Shown here: in pieces, positions 1 to 7,752 of the stretch
How the letters are laid out: each line of letters starts with the position of its first letter
Numbering within the stretch: the first letter of the stretch is position 1
Source of the DNA: a virus
Virus record (IMG/VR): IMGVR_UViG_3300042934_000125
Span: 1 to 64,000 of that record
DNA length: 64,000 nucleotides
Reading direction: 5' to 3' (one strand)
Made by a program: the position numbers and the translations under genes
The notes under the pieces: generated by a model
The model's input: the letters and a program-made list of their open reading frames with translations, nothing else
Databases searched by the model: none
What the model was told of the DNA's origin: nothing

Positions 1-154
1 CGAAAAATCCCGACTTCTTTTTATGTGTATCGCACGCAAGTACAAGTTTTGGAACAAGTGCCTCTCCCTCAACTTCTTTCGCAAAAACGTGACCTTCTGT
101 AGTAGCGTCTTTATTGCAATTCCTATAGCTGCATTTCCAGTTTGTTGACTCCAT
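1..154 (-). CDS. Partial small Cys-containing protein, cut by the window edge
   Basis: An ATG at 154 follows a good ribosome site (AGAGGTG, 8 nt spacing) and opens a frame of 51 codons that runs off the left edge. It begins MESTNWKCSYRNCNK and has a later CDTHK segment, so paired Cys residues and a Cys/His pair could form a zinc ribbon. It is the last gene of the run that starts with the HTH gene at 579. Function unknown. Confidence 0.6.
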   Translation of the reverse strand, partial: MESTNWKCSYRNCNKDATTEGHVFAKEVEGEALVPKLVLACDTHKKKSGFF

Positions 155-179
155 TTAACGGACACCTCTATTCATTGAA

Positions 180-311
180 TTACTTAATCTTCTTCCCGCA
201 ATGCCCTACGTATTTTAGATATCCATAACTATACTCTTGTTTGCATATCTCACAGACTACTCTTACTTTCTTCAGTTCATTTCCTACGGGATTAGTGTGC
301 AGGTTGTTCAT
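180..311 (-). CDS. Small protein with CxxC and H-C pair, possible zinc finger
   Basis: A 43-residue protein. The start was placed at 311 because a GGGGGA ribosome site precedes this ATG; an in-frame ATG at 374 would lie deep inside the upstream gene. The start overlaps the stop of the HTH gene (292) by 20 bp. The C-terminal half contains CEICKQEY and, about 15 residues later, GHCGKK, a CxxC plus HC arrangement typical of a small treble-clef or zinc-ribbon fold. No family recognised. Confidence 0.6.
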   Translation of the reverse strand: MNNLHTNPVGNELKKVRVVCEICKQEYSYGYLKYVGHCGKKIK

Positions 312-579
312 TCCGATTCCCCCATTGTCGTTTGGAGAAGTCTGATAAGTCACCGTATTTGATGTTTTGTGCATATTGTTTGATAACCTCTACTGCTTCT
401 GCTGTCCAGAATCTATAATTATTATCCATACGGATTGGTGCAGGGATTAATCTATCTTTTCCGCTCTCTTCTAATTCTACTGACCATTTATCCCATAGGT
501 TAACCGTCTGTGGACTTCTTCCGACGATTTGTGCTACTTCGTTTTTGCTATAGTGAACGACTCCGTTAATGATTTTCAT
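292..579 (-). CDS. Helix-turn-helix DNA-binding protein (MerR-like N-terminus)
   Basis: A 95-residue protein. An AGGAGG site 7 nt upstream fixes the start at 579 rather than at an in-frame ATG at 666. The N-terminus (YSKNEVAQIVGRSPQTVNLW) is a MerR/excisionase-type winged helix-turn-helix; the following RFWTAEAVEVIKQY resembles the second helix of that fold. It is expressed from its own early promoter at 616-644, whose conserved spacer occurs at ten other promoters. A role as regulator of that promoter class is a guess. Confidence 0.7.
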   Translation of the reverse strand: MKIINGVVHYSKNEVAQIVGRSPQTVNLWDKWSVELEESGKDRLIPAPIRMDNNYRFWTAEAVEVIKQYAQNIKYGDLSDFSKRQWGNRNEQPAH

Positions 580-615
580 GGTTGTTTCCTCCTGTATGTG
601 TTCCTGATTAATTAC

Positions 616-644
616 ATTATACATTAACCTATATAATATAGCAA
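616..644 (-). promoter_or_regulatory. Early sigma-A-like promoter with conserved spacer
   Basis: On the minus strand TTGCTA, 17 bp, TATAAT. The spacer contains TATATAGGTT, shared with ten other promoters here. It drives the HTH gene starting at 579. Confidence 0.8.
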
Positions 645-658
645 GCCCTTTTTCACGT

Positions 659-2203
659 TTAATCACGTAACAAGTCCATAATAAAGTCGCGTTGCTGTTC
701 CTTGCTCATTTTTCCTTCTACTATTGCATCAATTAGAGACCTTTTACCTTCCAAGACTCCTTCGATTCTTTCATCTATTGTTCCCTGAGCGACCATTGTA
801 ATTACATTGATCGTATTTTCAGTACCAATTCTGTGTGCTCTGTCTTCTGCTTGGTTATTGTCGGCGGGTGTCCATGCCTTATCCATAAATACTACATATG
901 AGGATTTATTTAACGTAAGACCTGTTCCCATTGCCCCGATTGTCCCGATGATTACAGAGCACTTTGAATCCTCTTGGAAGCGGTCAACCTCTGCCATTCG
1001 GTCTTTCGTATCGCCGTCAATATAGGCAGGTTTGTACTTCTTGAGAGCATCCTTCATTGCCTTTGTCACCTTAGACCATTGACTGAATATGATAATCTTA
1101 CGACCGTTCGGAATAACTTCGTCTTCGATAATCTCCTTCAGACGGTCAAGTTTGGGATTTGCTTCCCCGAGTACTCCCCCTGTGACCTGCCGCAGTCTGA
1201 TCAAACTCGCTAACGGATTCGGACTTATGAGAATATCTTCGACCTGATCCAGTAAGCCAAACCGTATTTGATCATACAGAGTTCGTTGCTTGCTTGTCAG
1301 TTCCACATACTCAACCGATCTGATTTTAGGTGGTAAGTCCAATACTTCATCCTTTAAGCGGCGAAGCATGACCTTATTCAAGAGAGTGTTTAACTCTTTG
1401 TCCTTACCTTCCTTCATACCCATGACTTTAGTGTTATTATACCCGCCGAGTTCGCAGAAGTAGTTCCTGTAAGCGTAGAAGTTTCTTTTCTCTACCCCTA
1501 ACCATGTTAACACATTATGTAAGTCCAATGCATTATTCATGATCGGAGTTCCTGTCAAACCTATCTTGTATTGACTTCTCAAAAGCCTGATAGCTATGCC
1601 TTGTTGAGATGTTTGTCCGTTTTTTGCCTTGTGGATTTCGTCAATAATTACCAGACCTATGATTCCTTTTTCCGTAAGAGCAAGGAACTTTCTTACGATC
1701 TCCTCTTTACGTAGGCTCTCGATATTGATAATTCCGAACAATGCATCAGATTCAATCCATTTATCAATAGCGTAGTACTTTTCTTCAGTACTACCATCGA
1801 GAACTCTTGAGGCTTCCTCACTGTGGATTCCTATTTCCTTTTGCCAGTTGTACTTGACTGAGTTTACTCCACATACGATTAAGACCTTTGATACGTCTCC
1901 GCGAATCTTCCGCGCTACTGAGATATCGATTGCCTCTTTCGTTTTCCCCAGACCTTGATCATCTGCCAATAACAGTGATCGGAATTTTAATCCCCAGTTG
2001 AACGCCTCGATCTGGTGCGGAAATGGTTTTGTCTTGAAGTCGAATGACATAACAGGTTTGATACCTTTTAACCGCTTCTGTATAGCCTCTTTCCTGTTAG
2101 ATGGTTGCTCTGGTGTAAAGTCACCCATCAGCTTATCGGATGGCTCTGGTTTAGTCCTACGCTTTCTGTTTAACATTTCATTAAGTCTGCTATGAGATAA
2201 CAT
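659..2203 (-). CDS. SNF2-family DNA-dependent ATPase/helicase
   Basis: A 514-residue superfamily 2 ATPase of the SNF2/RapA type, which remodels protein-DNA complexes rather than unwinding long duplexes. Motif I is DDQGLGKTKEA (about residue 80), motif II DEIH (about 188), motif III TGTPIMNN; the C-terminal RecA-like lobe has motif V (GTIGAMGTGLTLN) and motif VI (AEDRAHRIGT), with the arginine finger present. Only the core is there, without a chromatin domain. The start at 2203 has AAAGGAG nearby. It is driven by the middle promoter at 2221-2254, and so groups with the replication and recombination genes. Similar proteins are common in Bacillus and Paenibacillus phages. Confidence 0.93.
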   Translation of the reverse strand: MLSHSRLNEMLNRKRRTKPEPSDKLMGDFTPEQPSNRKEAIQKRLKGIKPVMSFDFKTKPFPHQIEAFNWGLKFRSLLLADDQGLGKTKEAIDISVARKIRGDVSKVLIVCGVNSVKYNWQKEIGIHSEEASRVLDGSTEEKYYAIDKWIESDALFGIINIESLRKEEIVRKFLALTEKGIIGLVIIDEIHKAKNGQTSQQGIAIRLLRSQYKIGLTGTPIMNNALDLHNVLTWLGVEKRNFYAYRNYFCELGGYNNTKVMGMKEGKDKELNTLLNKVMLRRLKDEVLDLPPKIRSVEYVELTSKQRTLYDQIRFGLLDQVEDILISPNPLASLIRLRQVTGGVLGEANPKLDRLKEIIEDEVIPNGRKIIIFSQWSKVTKAMKDALKKYKPAYIDGDTKDRMAEVDRFQEDSKCSVIIGTIGAMGTGLTLNKSSYVVFMDKAWTPADNNQAEDRAHRIGTENTINVITMVAQGTIDERIEGVLEGKRSLIDAIVEGKMSKEQQRDFIMDLLRD

Positions 2204-2220
2204 TTTTCACACTCCTTTGG

Positions 2221-2254
2221 TAAATATAATCTTGTGGAGTGTAAATTCTGAACA
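2221..2254 (-). promoter_or_regulatory. Middle promoter, phage-specific class
   Basis: TGTTCAGAATTT-N11-GATTATATTTA on the minus strand; one of ten copies with identical 12+11+11 spacing. It sits directly after the terminator at 2258-2283 and before the SNF2 gene. Confidence 0.75.
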
Positions 2255-2257
2255 AGA

Positions 2258-2283
2258 AAAGAGAGCCTTTCGGCTCCCTCTCG
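2258..2283 (-). terminator. Rho-independent terminator after the gene at 2285
   Basis: GGAGCC-GAAA-GGCTCT stem-loop followed by TTTTC on the minus strand. Confidence 0.85.
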
Positions 2284-2284
2284 T

Positions 2285-2737
2285 TTATCTTGAGCGAATC
2301 AGTTGATAAATTCCTCTGGTTTGAGGTACTTTCTCAATCATTCCGCTATTTGTTAAGTAGTTGTAAGCACTAACGTACTTGCTCCACTGATGACCGAACT
2401 TCTCAAGTTCTGTTATTATTTGCCCGATTGTGATTGGTCTTCCTGCATTGTCCATGACCTGCTTCAGCGTATCTTCGAAACTTAGTTTGTCTGATGACTT
2501 CTTACGTCCGATTTCGATTGTTGTAGTCGTTGTCGTGAAGCTGACCATGTTTCTTTCATCGAACTTTTCCATCATCTCATATTCCATAAGTCTTAATCTC
2601 TTTTTGTGATTCAGCATTTCAAGTTGCTGTCTCATTTCCATTTCCAGTTTCTCGATTTCGTTGATTTCGATAATCAATTCTGATTGTCTGTTTTTGATTA
2701 CCTCATCTGCTGTTACTGCTTGTACGGTGTTGTTCAT
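2285..2737 (-). CDS. Coiled coil plus winged-helix-like protein
   Basis: A 150-residue protein. Residues about 18-60 are a charged heptad-like helix (ELIIEINEIEKLEMEMRQQL) suggesting a coiled coil; a Thr-rich linker follows; the C-terminal 60 residues (TLKQVMDNAGRPITIGQIIT onward) look like a HARE/winged-helix DNA-binding module. AAAGGAG lies 10 nt before the start at 2737. Its own early promoter is at 2784-2812 and a terminator follows, so it is a single-gene unit. A DNA-binding role is inferred from the fold only. Confidence 0.75.
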   Translation of the reverse strand: MNNTVQAVTADEVIKNRQSELIIEINEIEKLEMEMRQQLEMLNHKKRLRLMEYEMMEKFDERNMVSFTTTTTTIEIGRKKSSDKLSFEDTLKQVMDNAGRPITIGQIITELEKFGHQWSKYVSAYNYLTNSGMIEKVPQTRGIYQLIRSR

Positions 2738-2783
2738 CTTCGTCTTGCTCCTTTTCGTTTATAGTGGTTTGCCTTACTCCTTT

Positions 2784-2812
2784 ACTATATCAGAACATAT
2801 ATAATATTGCAA
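2784..2812 (-). promoter_or_regulatory. Early sigma-A-like promoter with conserved spacer
   Basis: TTGCAA, 17 bp (TATTATATATGTTCTGA), TATAGT on the minus strand, upstream of the gene at 2737. Confidence 0.8.
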
Positions 2813-2842
2813 TAGCGAATTTCGTTATTTATCCAAGAACAA

Positions 2843-2867
2843 GAAAAGCAGGGATTAACCCCTGCGA
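2843..2867 (-). terminator. Rho-independent terminator overlapping a stop codon
   Basis: GCAGGG-GTTAAT-CCCTGC then TTTTC on the minus strand. The loop contains the TAA stop of the gene at 2855-3220. Confidence 0.8.
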
Positions 2868-3220
2868 TTTCTCACTGTTGGCATCGGACGCTGAACCCGT
2901 GGAGCATCGCTCGGACTTATGTAGCCTGTAACTTCGCCGTTAGTCCTGAAAGGTATTAGACGGTCATTCTCGGGGACTTCATACCTGTCTTGAATATACT
3001 GTATCATATCAGGATTCCGAACTAAAGCATACACTAATTGCTTTGATAGTGTAGTAGGTTTGGTTCTGCATTTCGCTGAAAGTTCAAATAGCAGGTCAAA
3101 GGTTTCTTGATCAAGTGCCATGTTTACCCTTACTTTTTTATCAATTCTCACCCTAACATGACTAAACACATGAGGACTGTTCATCTCAATAGCCCTCTCC
3201 CCCACCACTATTCGCTCCAT
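2855..3220 (-). CDS. Hypothetical protein, possibly ribbon-helix-helix
   Basis: A 121-residue protein. The ATG at 3220 has AGGAGGGG just upstream. Residues 30-70 (VRVNMALDQETFDLLFELSA) resemble a ribbon-helix-helix strand plus helix, as in CopG-like regulators, followed by a basic, Pro-rich tail. It follows the endolysin and the hairpin element at 3312-3402, and ends in its own terminator. No enzyme motif seen. DNA binding is a weak inference. Confidence 0.65.
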   Translation of the reverse strand: MERIVVGERAIEMNSPHVFSHVRVRIDKKVRVNMALDQETFDLLFELSAKCRTKPTTLSKQLVYALVRNPDMIQYIQDRYEVPENDRLIPFRTNGEVTGYISPSDAPRVQRPMPTVRNRRG

Positions 3221-3311
3221 TTTGCCCCTCCTCGATCACCTTAGTCTGCTAACTTTGTAACTTTGTAACTCGTACATGATTTATTCTACGATAGGGCAGG
3301 GGGATTTATGC

Positions 3312-3402
3312 CACGCTTTAGCGTGATGACGTAGCAAAAATGCGCCTTCTATAATAATACTTATTTAATTATTATTTACTAAAGTAAATAAGTAATTAAA
3401 TA
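3312..3402 (+). repeat. Three-copy hairpin element, copy A
   Basis: On the plus strand: palindrome CACGCTTTAGCGTG, then GATGACGTAGCAAAAATGCG, then TCTATAATAATA, then a long hairpin (3362-3402): 10-bp lower stem, single-nt bulge on the 3' side, 8-bp apical stem TTATTTAC/GTAAATAA. Copies B (23996-24088, inverted) and C (46891-46959) share the conserved 5' block and stem-bulge-stem design with different stem sequences. It lies between the endolysin terminator and the gene at 3220. Confidence 0.75.
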
Positions 3403-3404
3403 GC

Positions 3405-3441
3405 GAAAAACGCCCCCAATGCTACAAAGCACCAGAGGCGT
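3405..3441 (-). terminator. Strong terminator after the lysis genes
   Basis: Minus strand ACGCC...GGCGT stem of about 13 pairs with loop TTTGTA and a GTTTTTC tail. It ends the structural/lysis transcript. Confidence 0.8.
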
Positions 3442-3453
3442 ATTCTAAAGCGT

Positions 3454-4185
3454 TTATTCAGTTGGACGACCTAATGCCTTTCTTAGTTCGTTAGCGACGA
3501 AATGAGTGTATTCCTGTACGTCAGAATTGCCATTCATCTTGTGCCAATAGTCACTCAGTACAATCAAGATGTAATCTGCAACTTTATCATCCAATTCTAA
3601 CTCCTCCTCGCCTTTCAGTTCCTTTTTCACATCCTCGATAAATTGAGCGTAGGTTACGCCGTATTTATTCAGAGCATGTGATGGGTCAATCTTACGTTTC
3701 GGGTCAAGATGCTCATGTCCTATGATCTTCTCAGTACCTTTGTTGAATTTGTAGCAGAGGAAAGCAAAGTACCAGACGTACCTTGCATATGCCTCTTTGA
3801 AGTTGATAGCTTTACCATTCTTCGCCACTCCATAGCACAATTCAACTCCGATAGCGACATCATTAGCATCGTCTCCGAACCAAGAGTTATCCGTAGTGAC
3901 GTCATAGATTACATGCCATGCTTTCTCAGCCCGATCAGTTCCCGTACCTGTTGGGATAATCTCCAGAATTTTAACATCATCGATGAAGGTTTGCGCTGAA
4001 GCTGAACGATCTGTAAGACCGTTAAAGTAGATGAAATGTCCATCAGCCGTAGCCCCTTCGTTTCCTGTATCATGAGCGACAAAGAATTGAGGCGATCCAG
4101 ATACCAAGTATGCCCCGCTTCTCGTGTTGCTTCTCTTTTGGATGTATCTGCGTTCGATAGGATACTTGTTAGGATTGAAAGCCAT
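3454..4185 (-). CDS. Endolysin: N-acetylmuramoyl-L-alanine amidase (Amidase_2)
   Basis: A 243-residue peptidoglycan amidase that cuts the MurNAc-L-Ala bond at the end of infection. The Amidase_2 fold spans about residues 30-190: zinc ligands H38 (FVAHDTGN) and H157 (GHEH), a third ligand probably D167 in the KIDP segment, catalytic Glu in IGVELCYG (about 115) and K165. The last 45 residues are an acidic linker plus a helical segment (YTHFVANELRKALG) that may bind the wall or another subunit. There is no signal peptide, as expected with holin-dependent export. The start overlaps the holin stop (TAATG). Confidence 0.92.
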   Translation of the reverse strand: MAFNPNKYPIERRYIQKRSNTRSGAYLVSGSPQFFVAHDTGNEGATADGHFIYFNGLTDRSASAQTFIDDVKILEIIPTGTGTDRAEKAWHVIYDVTTDNSWFGDDANDVAIGVELCYGVAKNGKAINFKEAYARYVWYFAFLCYKFNKGTEKIIGHEHLDPKRKIDPSHALNKYGVTYAQFIEDVKKELKGEEELELDDKVADYILIVLSDYWHKMNGNSDVQEYTHFVANELRKALGRPTE

Positions 4186-4592
4186 TATTTATCAACTCCA
4201 TTTTTGTTTTTAAGCGCCGCGATCATCTCAGTTACTTTTGCAGGAACAGGAACTCCCAACTTACCGCCATTCTCAACGATTGAGACGAACTCAAGTACAG
4301 CAAACATGATTGCAAGACCATCACCTGTGTATCCCGCGATAGATAGGTCTGCTACACTTTGTATCGTGTATACCGCACCAATCAGCATGAGGATGTAAAC
4401 TTTTCTGATTAAACCCTTAATGCCTACTTTTGAACTAAGTCCCTCACCATATGCACCTACCATCAATCCAGTGATAAAATCAATCACCATGAGAACAATA
4501 AGAGCCGTTAATGCCACTCCGATTCCCCCTACTACGTAAGAGATTCCAACCGAAATTGTACCGATGAATGTCTTTACGATATTAGCCTCCAT
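4185..4592 (-). CDS. Holin (toxin-secretion/phage-lysis holin family)
   Basis: A 135-residue membrane protein with at least three hydrophobic segments: about residues 8-40, 60-85 and 95-112. A DFITGLMVG-type segment is typical of the Bacillus phage holin_4 family. It forms the lesion through which the endolysin passes. The start was set at 4592, 8 nt after GAGGGGAG; the in-frame GTG at 4601 would overlap the ribosome site. The TAATG overlap with the endolysin supports translational coupling. Confidence 0.88.
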   Translation of the reverse strand: MEANIVKTFIGTISVGISYVVGGIGVALTALIVLMVIDFITGLMVGAYGEGLSSKVGIKGLIRKVYILMLIGAVYTIQSVADLSIAGYTGDGLAIMFAVLEFVSIVENGGKLGVPVPAKVTEMIAALKNKNGVDK

Positions 4593-4616
4593 TACTTTCA
4601 CTCCCCTCTTTTAATT

Positions 4617-4650
4617 AGAAAAAAGCCCTACCCATTCAAGAGTAAGGCTT
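4617..4650 (-). terminator. Terminator after the tail fibre gene
   Basis: AGCCTTACTC-TTGAAT-GGGTAGGGCT stem followed by TTTTTT on the minus strand. Confidence 0.85.
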
Positions 4651-4656
4651 TATCTT

Positions 4657-7455
4657 TTAGATTGCTATCAGCGCATTCCGTAGTGCTGTCCAGTGCAGAC
4701 CTTTTCTATCAATCGATGTGCTGATGATATTGTCAGTCCACGTTGGAGGTACTGAGAATAAGGTAGTATAGATGTCTAAAATTGCTTGCCGCAACTCAAT
4801 CAGATGTGTTGTCCTCACGTTCGTAGGAGTACCACCGTTCCAGTCAACAATCGTCGAATCTGTCCAGACCGCTACCGCTAAGCCTCTCGCTTGACGAACA
4901 TTATTGACCTTCGTTCTGATCTCATCTATCGTCCTCTTGCTGACCGCGGAATCATCATCCGCTATAGTAGTTGTCCACGAAACGGTACTAATTGAGAAAG
5001 TAACCGTTGAACTCCATGTACCCCACTCTTTTCCATCATAGGCTCTAACTCGAACATATAGCGTTCCTACACTCAGATCAGCTTGTAGCGAATATGATAC
5101 CGCACCACCAGACGCTACTGATGAACCGCTCCAACCGATGACAGACGAACCAGATGTCGTATCAATGAGAGTAGTTAAGAACGTATTTACCGTACTCACT
5201 TGAATCTGGAAATTACTTAGTGTTGCATCGTTCGCATCTGTAACAGTGAATCTAAATTTAGGTCTTTTGTTATAGATGGTTCCGCTCGACGTAAGGTTTG
5301 TAATAGTCGATACCGTATATGCGTTCGTTGTGAATGTCGTATAGTTCAGAGTACTAACATTCGTCGAATTATCGGTATATGTTACTCCCCAACGATATTG
5401 CGTATTAGGTGTTAATCCTGTGAAGCTGTAAGATACACCTGTTACACTTTTGGGGAATGTTGGTTCGTTAACCCATGTTGAACCGTTGTACTTTTGAAGG
5501 TAAAGCGTTGTGAGTAGCAGTCCAGAAGATGCCGATCCGTCACTGAAAGGTGTCCAAGACACTCCGTTCGATGTTGCATATAATACACCATTGGTTTGTG
5601 TTGGTGCTGTAGGGTTTGTACGGTCAATCCATGTGTCAATTCTTCCTGTGTTTAACAGGTTTCCTGCATTGTCATAGGCATACGGGTCAGTGTAGTACAA
5701 GCCCTCAGCATTTCCGAATGAGGATAAAGGAATATCACAGTACCAGTTATTTGTAGCTCCGTCTTTGATTCCGTCGAACCAAATCCAAGTTGCCCCTCCT
5801 GTTACAGTGACGTTGCATGTAGGGAATTGCACTCTATTCATGCCTGAACCGCTATCCGTTACATTGTAAGCCCATACCCTAAATGTCCCAGAGGATAAGT
5901 TTAAATACTGGGGAGGGTTTACGCCTGTGGACGTAGGCTTGACAGTATCAATTCTGAACCATTGCGTATCGCCGACAACATTATACGGTCCTTCAACGTC
6001 ATTATTGTCCCATGTCTTGATTCTGTAGTAATAAACGCCATCAGGAATTCCGTAAAACTCCCAACTTTGATTAGAATTAACGACCTTCCCTGTGTCCAAG
6101 ATAACATCCGTGAAGGTGTGATTCCTTGAAATTTGTACAGTCCACGCGCTTTGTGTGTTTCCTGCGTCAGGGTCTTGGAATGTCCAACCAACGGGAACTG
6201 TCGAACTATTGTAACTATTTCCGTATAGTGGATACTGCGGTACAGGTGCGCTTGGCGCATTGTTGTAAGTCCTTGTCCATGTCCGATGTTGATTGTATCC
6301 TGTTGGATAGCCTTGAACAATGGCAACGGTTGTATTTCGTTGCGTTGAATTTGCTCGCCTATTAAAAGACATATTATCTTGACTTTGCAAAGAGAAGTTG
6401 CCCGAAGGATTTGATATAAGATGCCATTGATCAACCAACTTTGTGCCCATTGTAGTAAAGACGCTTGCATAGACGCCGCCCGATGTGTTTTGTTGGCTGT
6501 AATGATAGAACACCCAAATTTCCCCGCTTGGAGACATTTGCGCACCCGAAAAATAAAAGTTTGTTGTCGCCGTGTATAATTGTGGAGCATGTTCGACCCA
6601 TGCAATACTTGAACCTGAGATATCGGATGTTCTATACATCCTAAATTCCCATTGATTGTTAGTGGCTAACATATACAAGTAACCATCTGTAGGATGTACA
6701 AGTAATGTCCTCGCATTCCATCCCGTAAATCCTGCTGTGAAGGTGTGATATTCAAGTGTAGATGTTCCCAATGGGACTGTTAAAAAACGGGCTGGAGTAG
6801 TTGGGTTTTCGACTGGAACACTAAATATAACCCTCCCTTTGTATTCAACGATAGAATACGAGAGGTTTGGTTGAAAATTCCAAATTAATTCATTTGCCCG
6901 CATCGTCCATAGTGCTGTTGGTGATCCCCAAGAAAACGCACCATTGAAGTAGTAATACTGATCATCGTCTGACGAGTAGTTAATATAGTAATGCCAAGCA
7001 ATATAAATTCTATCATCAGAACCGTATAGAATACCGAAGGGTCTGGATGCATCGTAACCGTTAAGCGTAAATGTTGCCCACCAACCGTTACCTCCTGCGT
7101 CCGTATTATCGTTCACGGTTCCTTGCGTGACAACGGAAAGATCAACACCACCTAAAAAGGATATTGTTCCACTATTCCACGATGCGGCAAAGGCTACTTT
7201 CATACCTTTTGCGGAAATTACTATTGCCGAATAACTTGAATTACTTGATGTTCGTCTAAATCTGCAATACTCTGTATAGCTTTGTCCGTTATTGGTTGAG
7301 CGGAACAAAACCATGTGATAGACAGGTGAACTTTGCCCATTGGTAGATGCAATATAGACTAATGAACCGTCTGACAATTCAGCCACGTTACTGACCGCGA
7401 ATGAACCCGTGACATTTGTACCCGTTATGACGGGGGATGATGCATAATCTGCCAT
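4657..7455 (-). CDS. Large tail fibre/receptor-binding protein: beta-propeller, FnIII-like domains
   Basis: A 932-residue protein at the distal end of the tail operon. Residues 1-400 are beta-rich with an Asp-box-like STNNGQSY near residue 50, suggesting a sialidase-type propeller. Residues about 400-800 contain FnIII/Ig-like repeats (PQYPLYGNS, DPDAGNTQSAWTVQIS, PNTQYRWGVTYTD). The last 100 residues hold two related helices (KRTIDEIRTKVNNVR and RTTHLIELRQAI). AAAGGAG precedes the start. Most likely it binds the host surface, and hydrolase activity cannot be excluded. It lies between a tail accessory gene and the holin, the usual place for fibres. Confidence 0.8.
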   Translation of the reverse strand: MADYASSPVITGTNVTGSFAVSNVAELSDGSLVYIASTNGQSSPVYHMVLFRSTNNGQSYTEYCRFRRTSSNSSYSAIVISAKGMKVAFAASWNSGTISFLGGVDLSVVTQGTVNDNTDAGGNGWWATFTLNGYDASRPFGILYGSDDRIYIAWHYYINYSSDDDQYYYFNGAFSWGSPTALWTMRANELIWNFQPNLSYSIVEYKGRVIFSVPVENPTTPARFLTVPLGTSTLEYHTFTAGFTGWNARTLLVHPTDGYLYMLATNNQWEFRMYRTSDISGSSIAWVEHAPQLYTATTNFYFSGAQMSPSGEIWVFYHYSQQNTSGGVYASVFTTMGTKLVDQWHLISNPSGNFSLQSQDNMSFNRRANSTQRNTTVAIVQGYPTGYNQHRTWTRTYNNAPSAPVPQYPLYGNSYNSSTVPVGWTFQDPDAGNTQSAWTVQISRNHTFTDVILDTGKVVNSNQSWEFYGIPDGVYYYRIKTWDNNDVEGPYNVVGDTQWFRIDTVKPTSTGVNPPQYLNLSSGTFRVWAYNVTDSGSGMNRVQFPTCNVTVTGGATWIWFDGIKDGATNNWYCDIPLSSFGNAEGLYYTDPYAYDNAGNLLNTGRIDTWIDRTNPTAPTQTNGVLYATSNGVSWTPFSDGSASSGLLLTTLYLQKYNGSTWVNEPTFPKSVTGVSYSFTGLTPNTQYRWGVTYTDNSTNVSTLNYTTFTTNAYTVSTITNLTSSGTIYNKRPKFRFTVTDANDATLSNFQIQVSTVNTFLTTLIDTTSGSSVIGWSGSSVASGGAVSYSLQADLSVGTLYVRVRAYDGKEWGTWSSTVTFSISTVSWTTTIADDDSAVSKRTIDEIRTKVNNVRQARGLAVAVWTDSTIVDWNGGTPTNVRTTHLIELRQAILDIYTTLFSVPPTWTDNIISTSIDRKGLHWTALRNALIAI

Positions 7456-7483
7456 TCAATTCATCTCCTTTATTTAAACAAAG

Positions 7484-7505
7484 AAAAACGCCCCTTACGG
7501 AGCGT
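7484..7505 (-). terminator. Terminator between baseplate and fibre genes
   Basis: ACGCTCC-GTAA-GGGGCGT followed by TTTTTC on the minus strand. Confidence 0.75.
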
Positions 7506-7740
7506 ACTTCTTCGCCTTTGCTATTTCTGCGTCAACGTACTCTTTAGAAGTTGCGTGTTTCGCGAGAGTAGGTAATTGATCTACTGTCACATTCCCTGTA
7601 AAGGACGGGTTAGCTTTGGGAGCGTTTTTTGCAATCTCCTCGTCAATCTTTGAGAAGTTCTCATTAAACTCTGTCCGCTTCACATAATCCGTACCTTCCC
7701 AAGAATGTAAATTCAAGTTAGGTGTCTTATTTGTACTCAT
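7495..7740 (-). CDS. Short tail accessory protein (fibre/collar type)
   Basis: An 81-residue protein with a polar N-terminus (TPNLNLHSWEGTDYVKRTEF), a helical segment (NFSKIDEEIAKNAP) and a short TFTGNVTV-like strand seen at fibre shaft starts (SFTGNVTVDQLP). Such small proteins commonly sit next to fibre genes in Bacillus phages and prophages. It may link the fibre to the baseplate. It is separated from the large fibre by a terminator. Confidence 0.7.
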   Translation of the reverse strand: MSTNKTPNLNLHSWEGTDYVKRTEFNENFSKIDEEIAKNAPKANPSFTGNVTVDQLPTLAKHATSKEYVDAEIAKAKKYAP

Positions 7741-7752
7741 TGAAATCCTCCT

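Noticed and set aside
5919-6605. Same-strand open frame of 228 codons inside the large fibre gene
   Set aside because: Different frame of a long, well-supported coding region; sequence is low-complexity and lacks a ribosome site.
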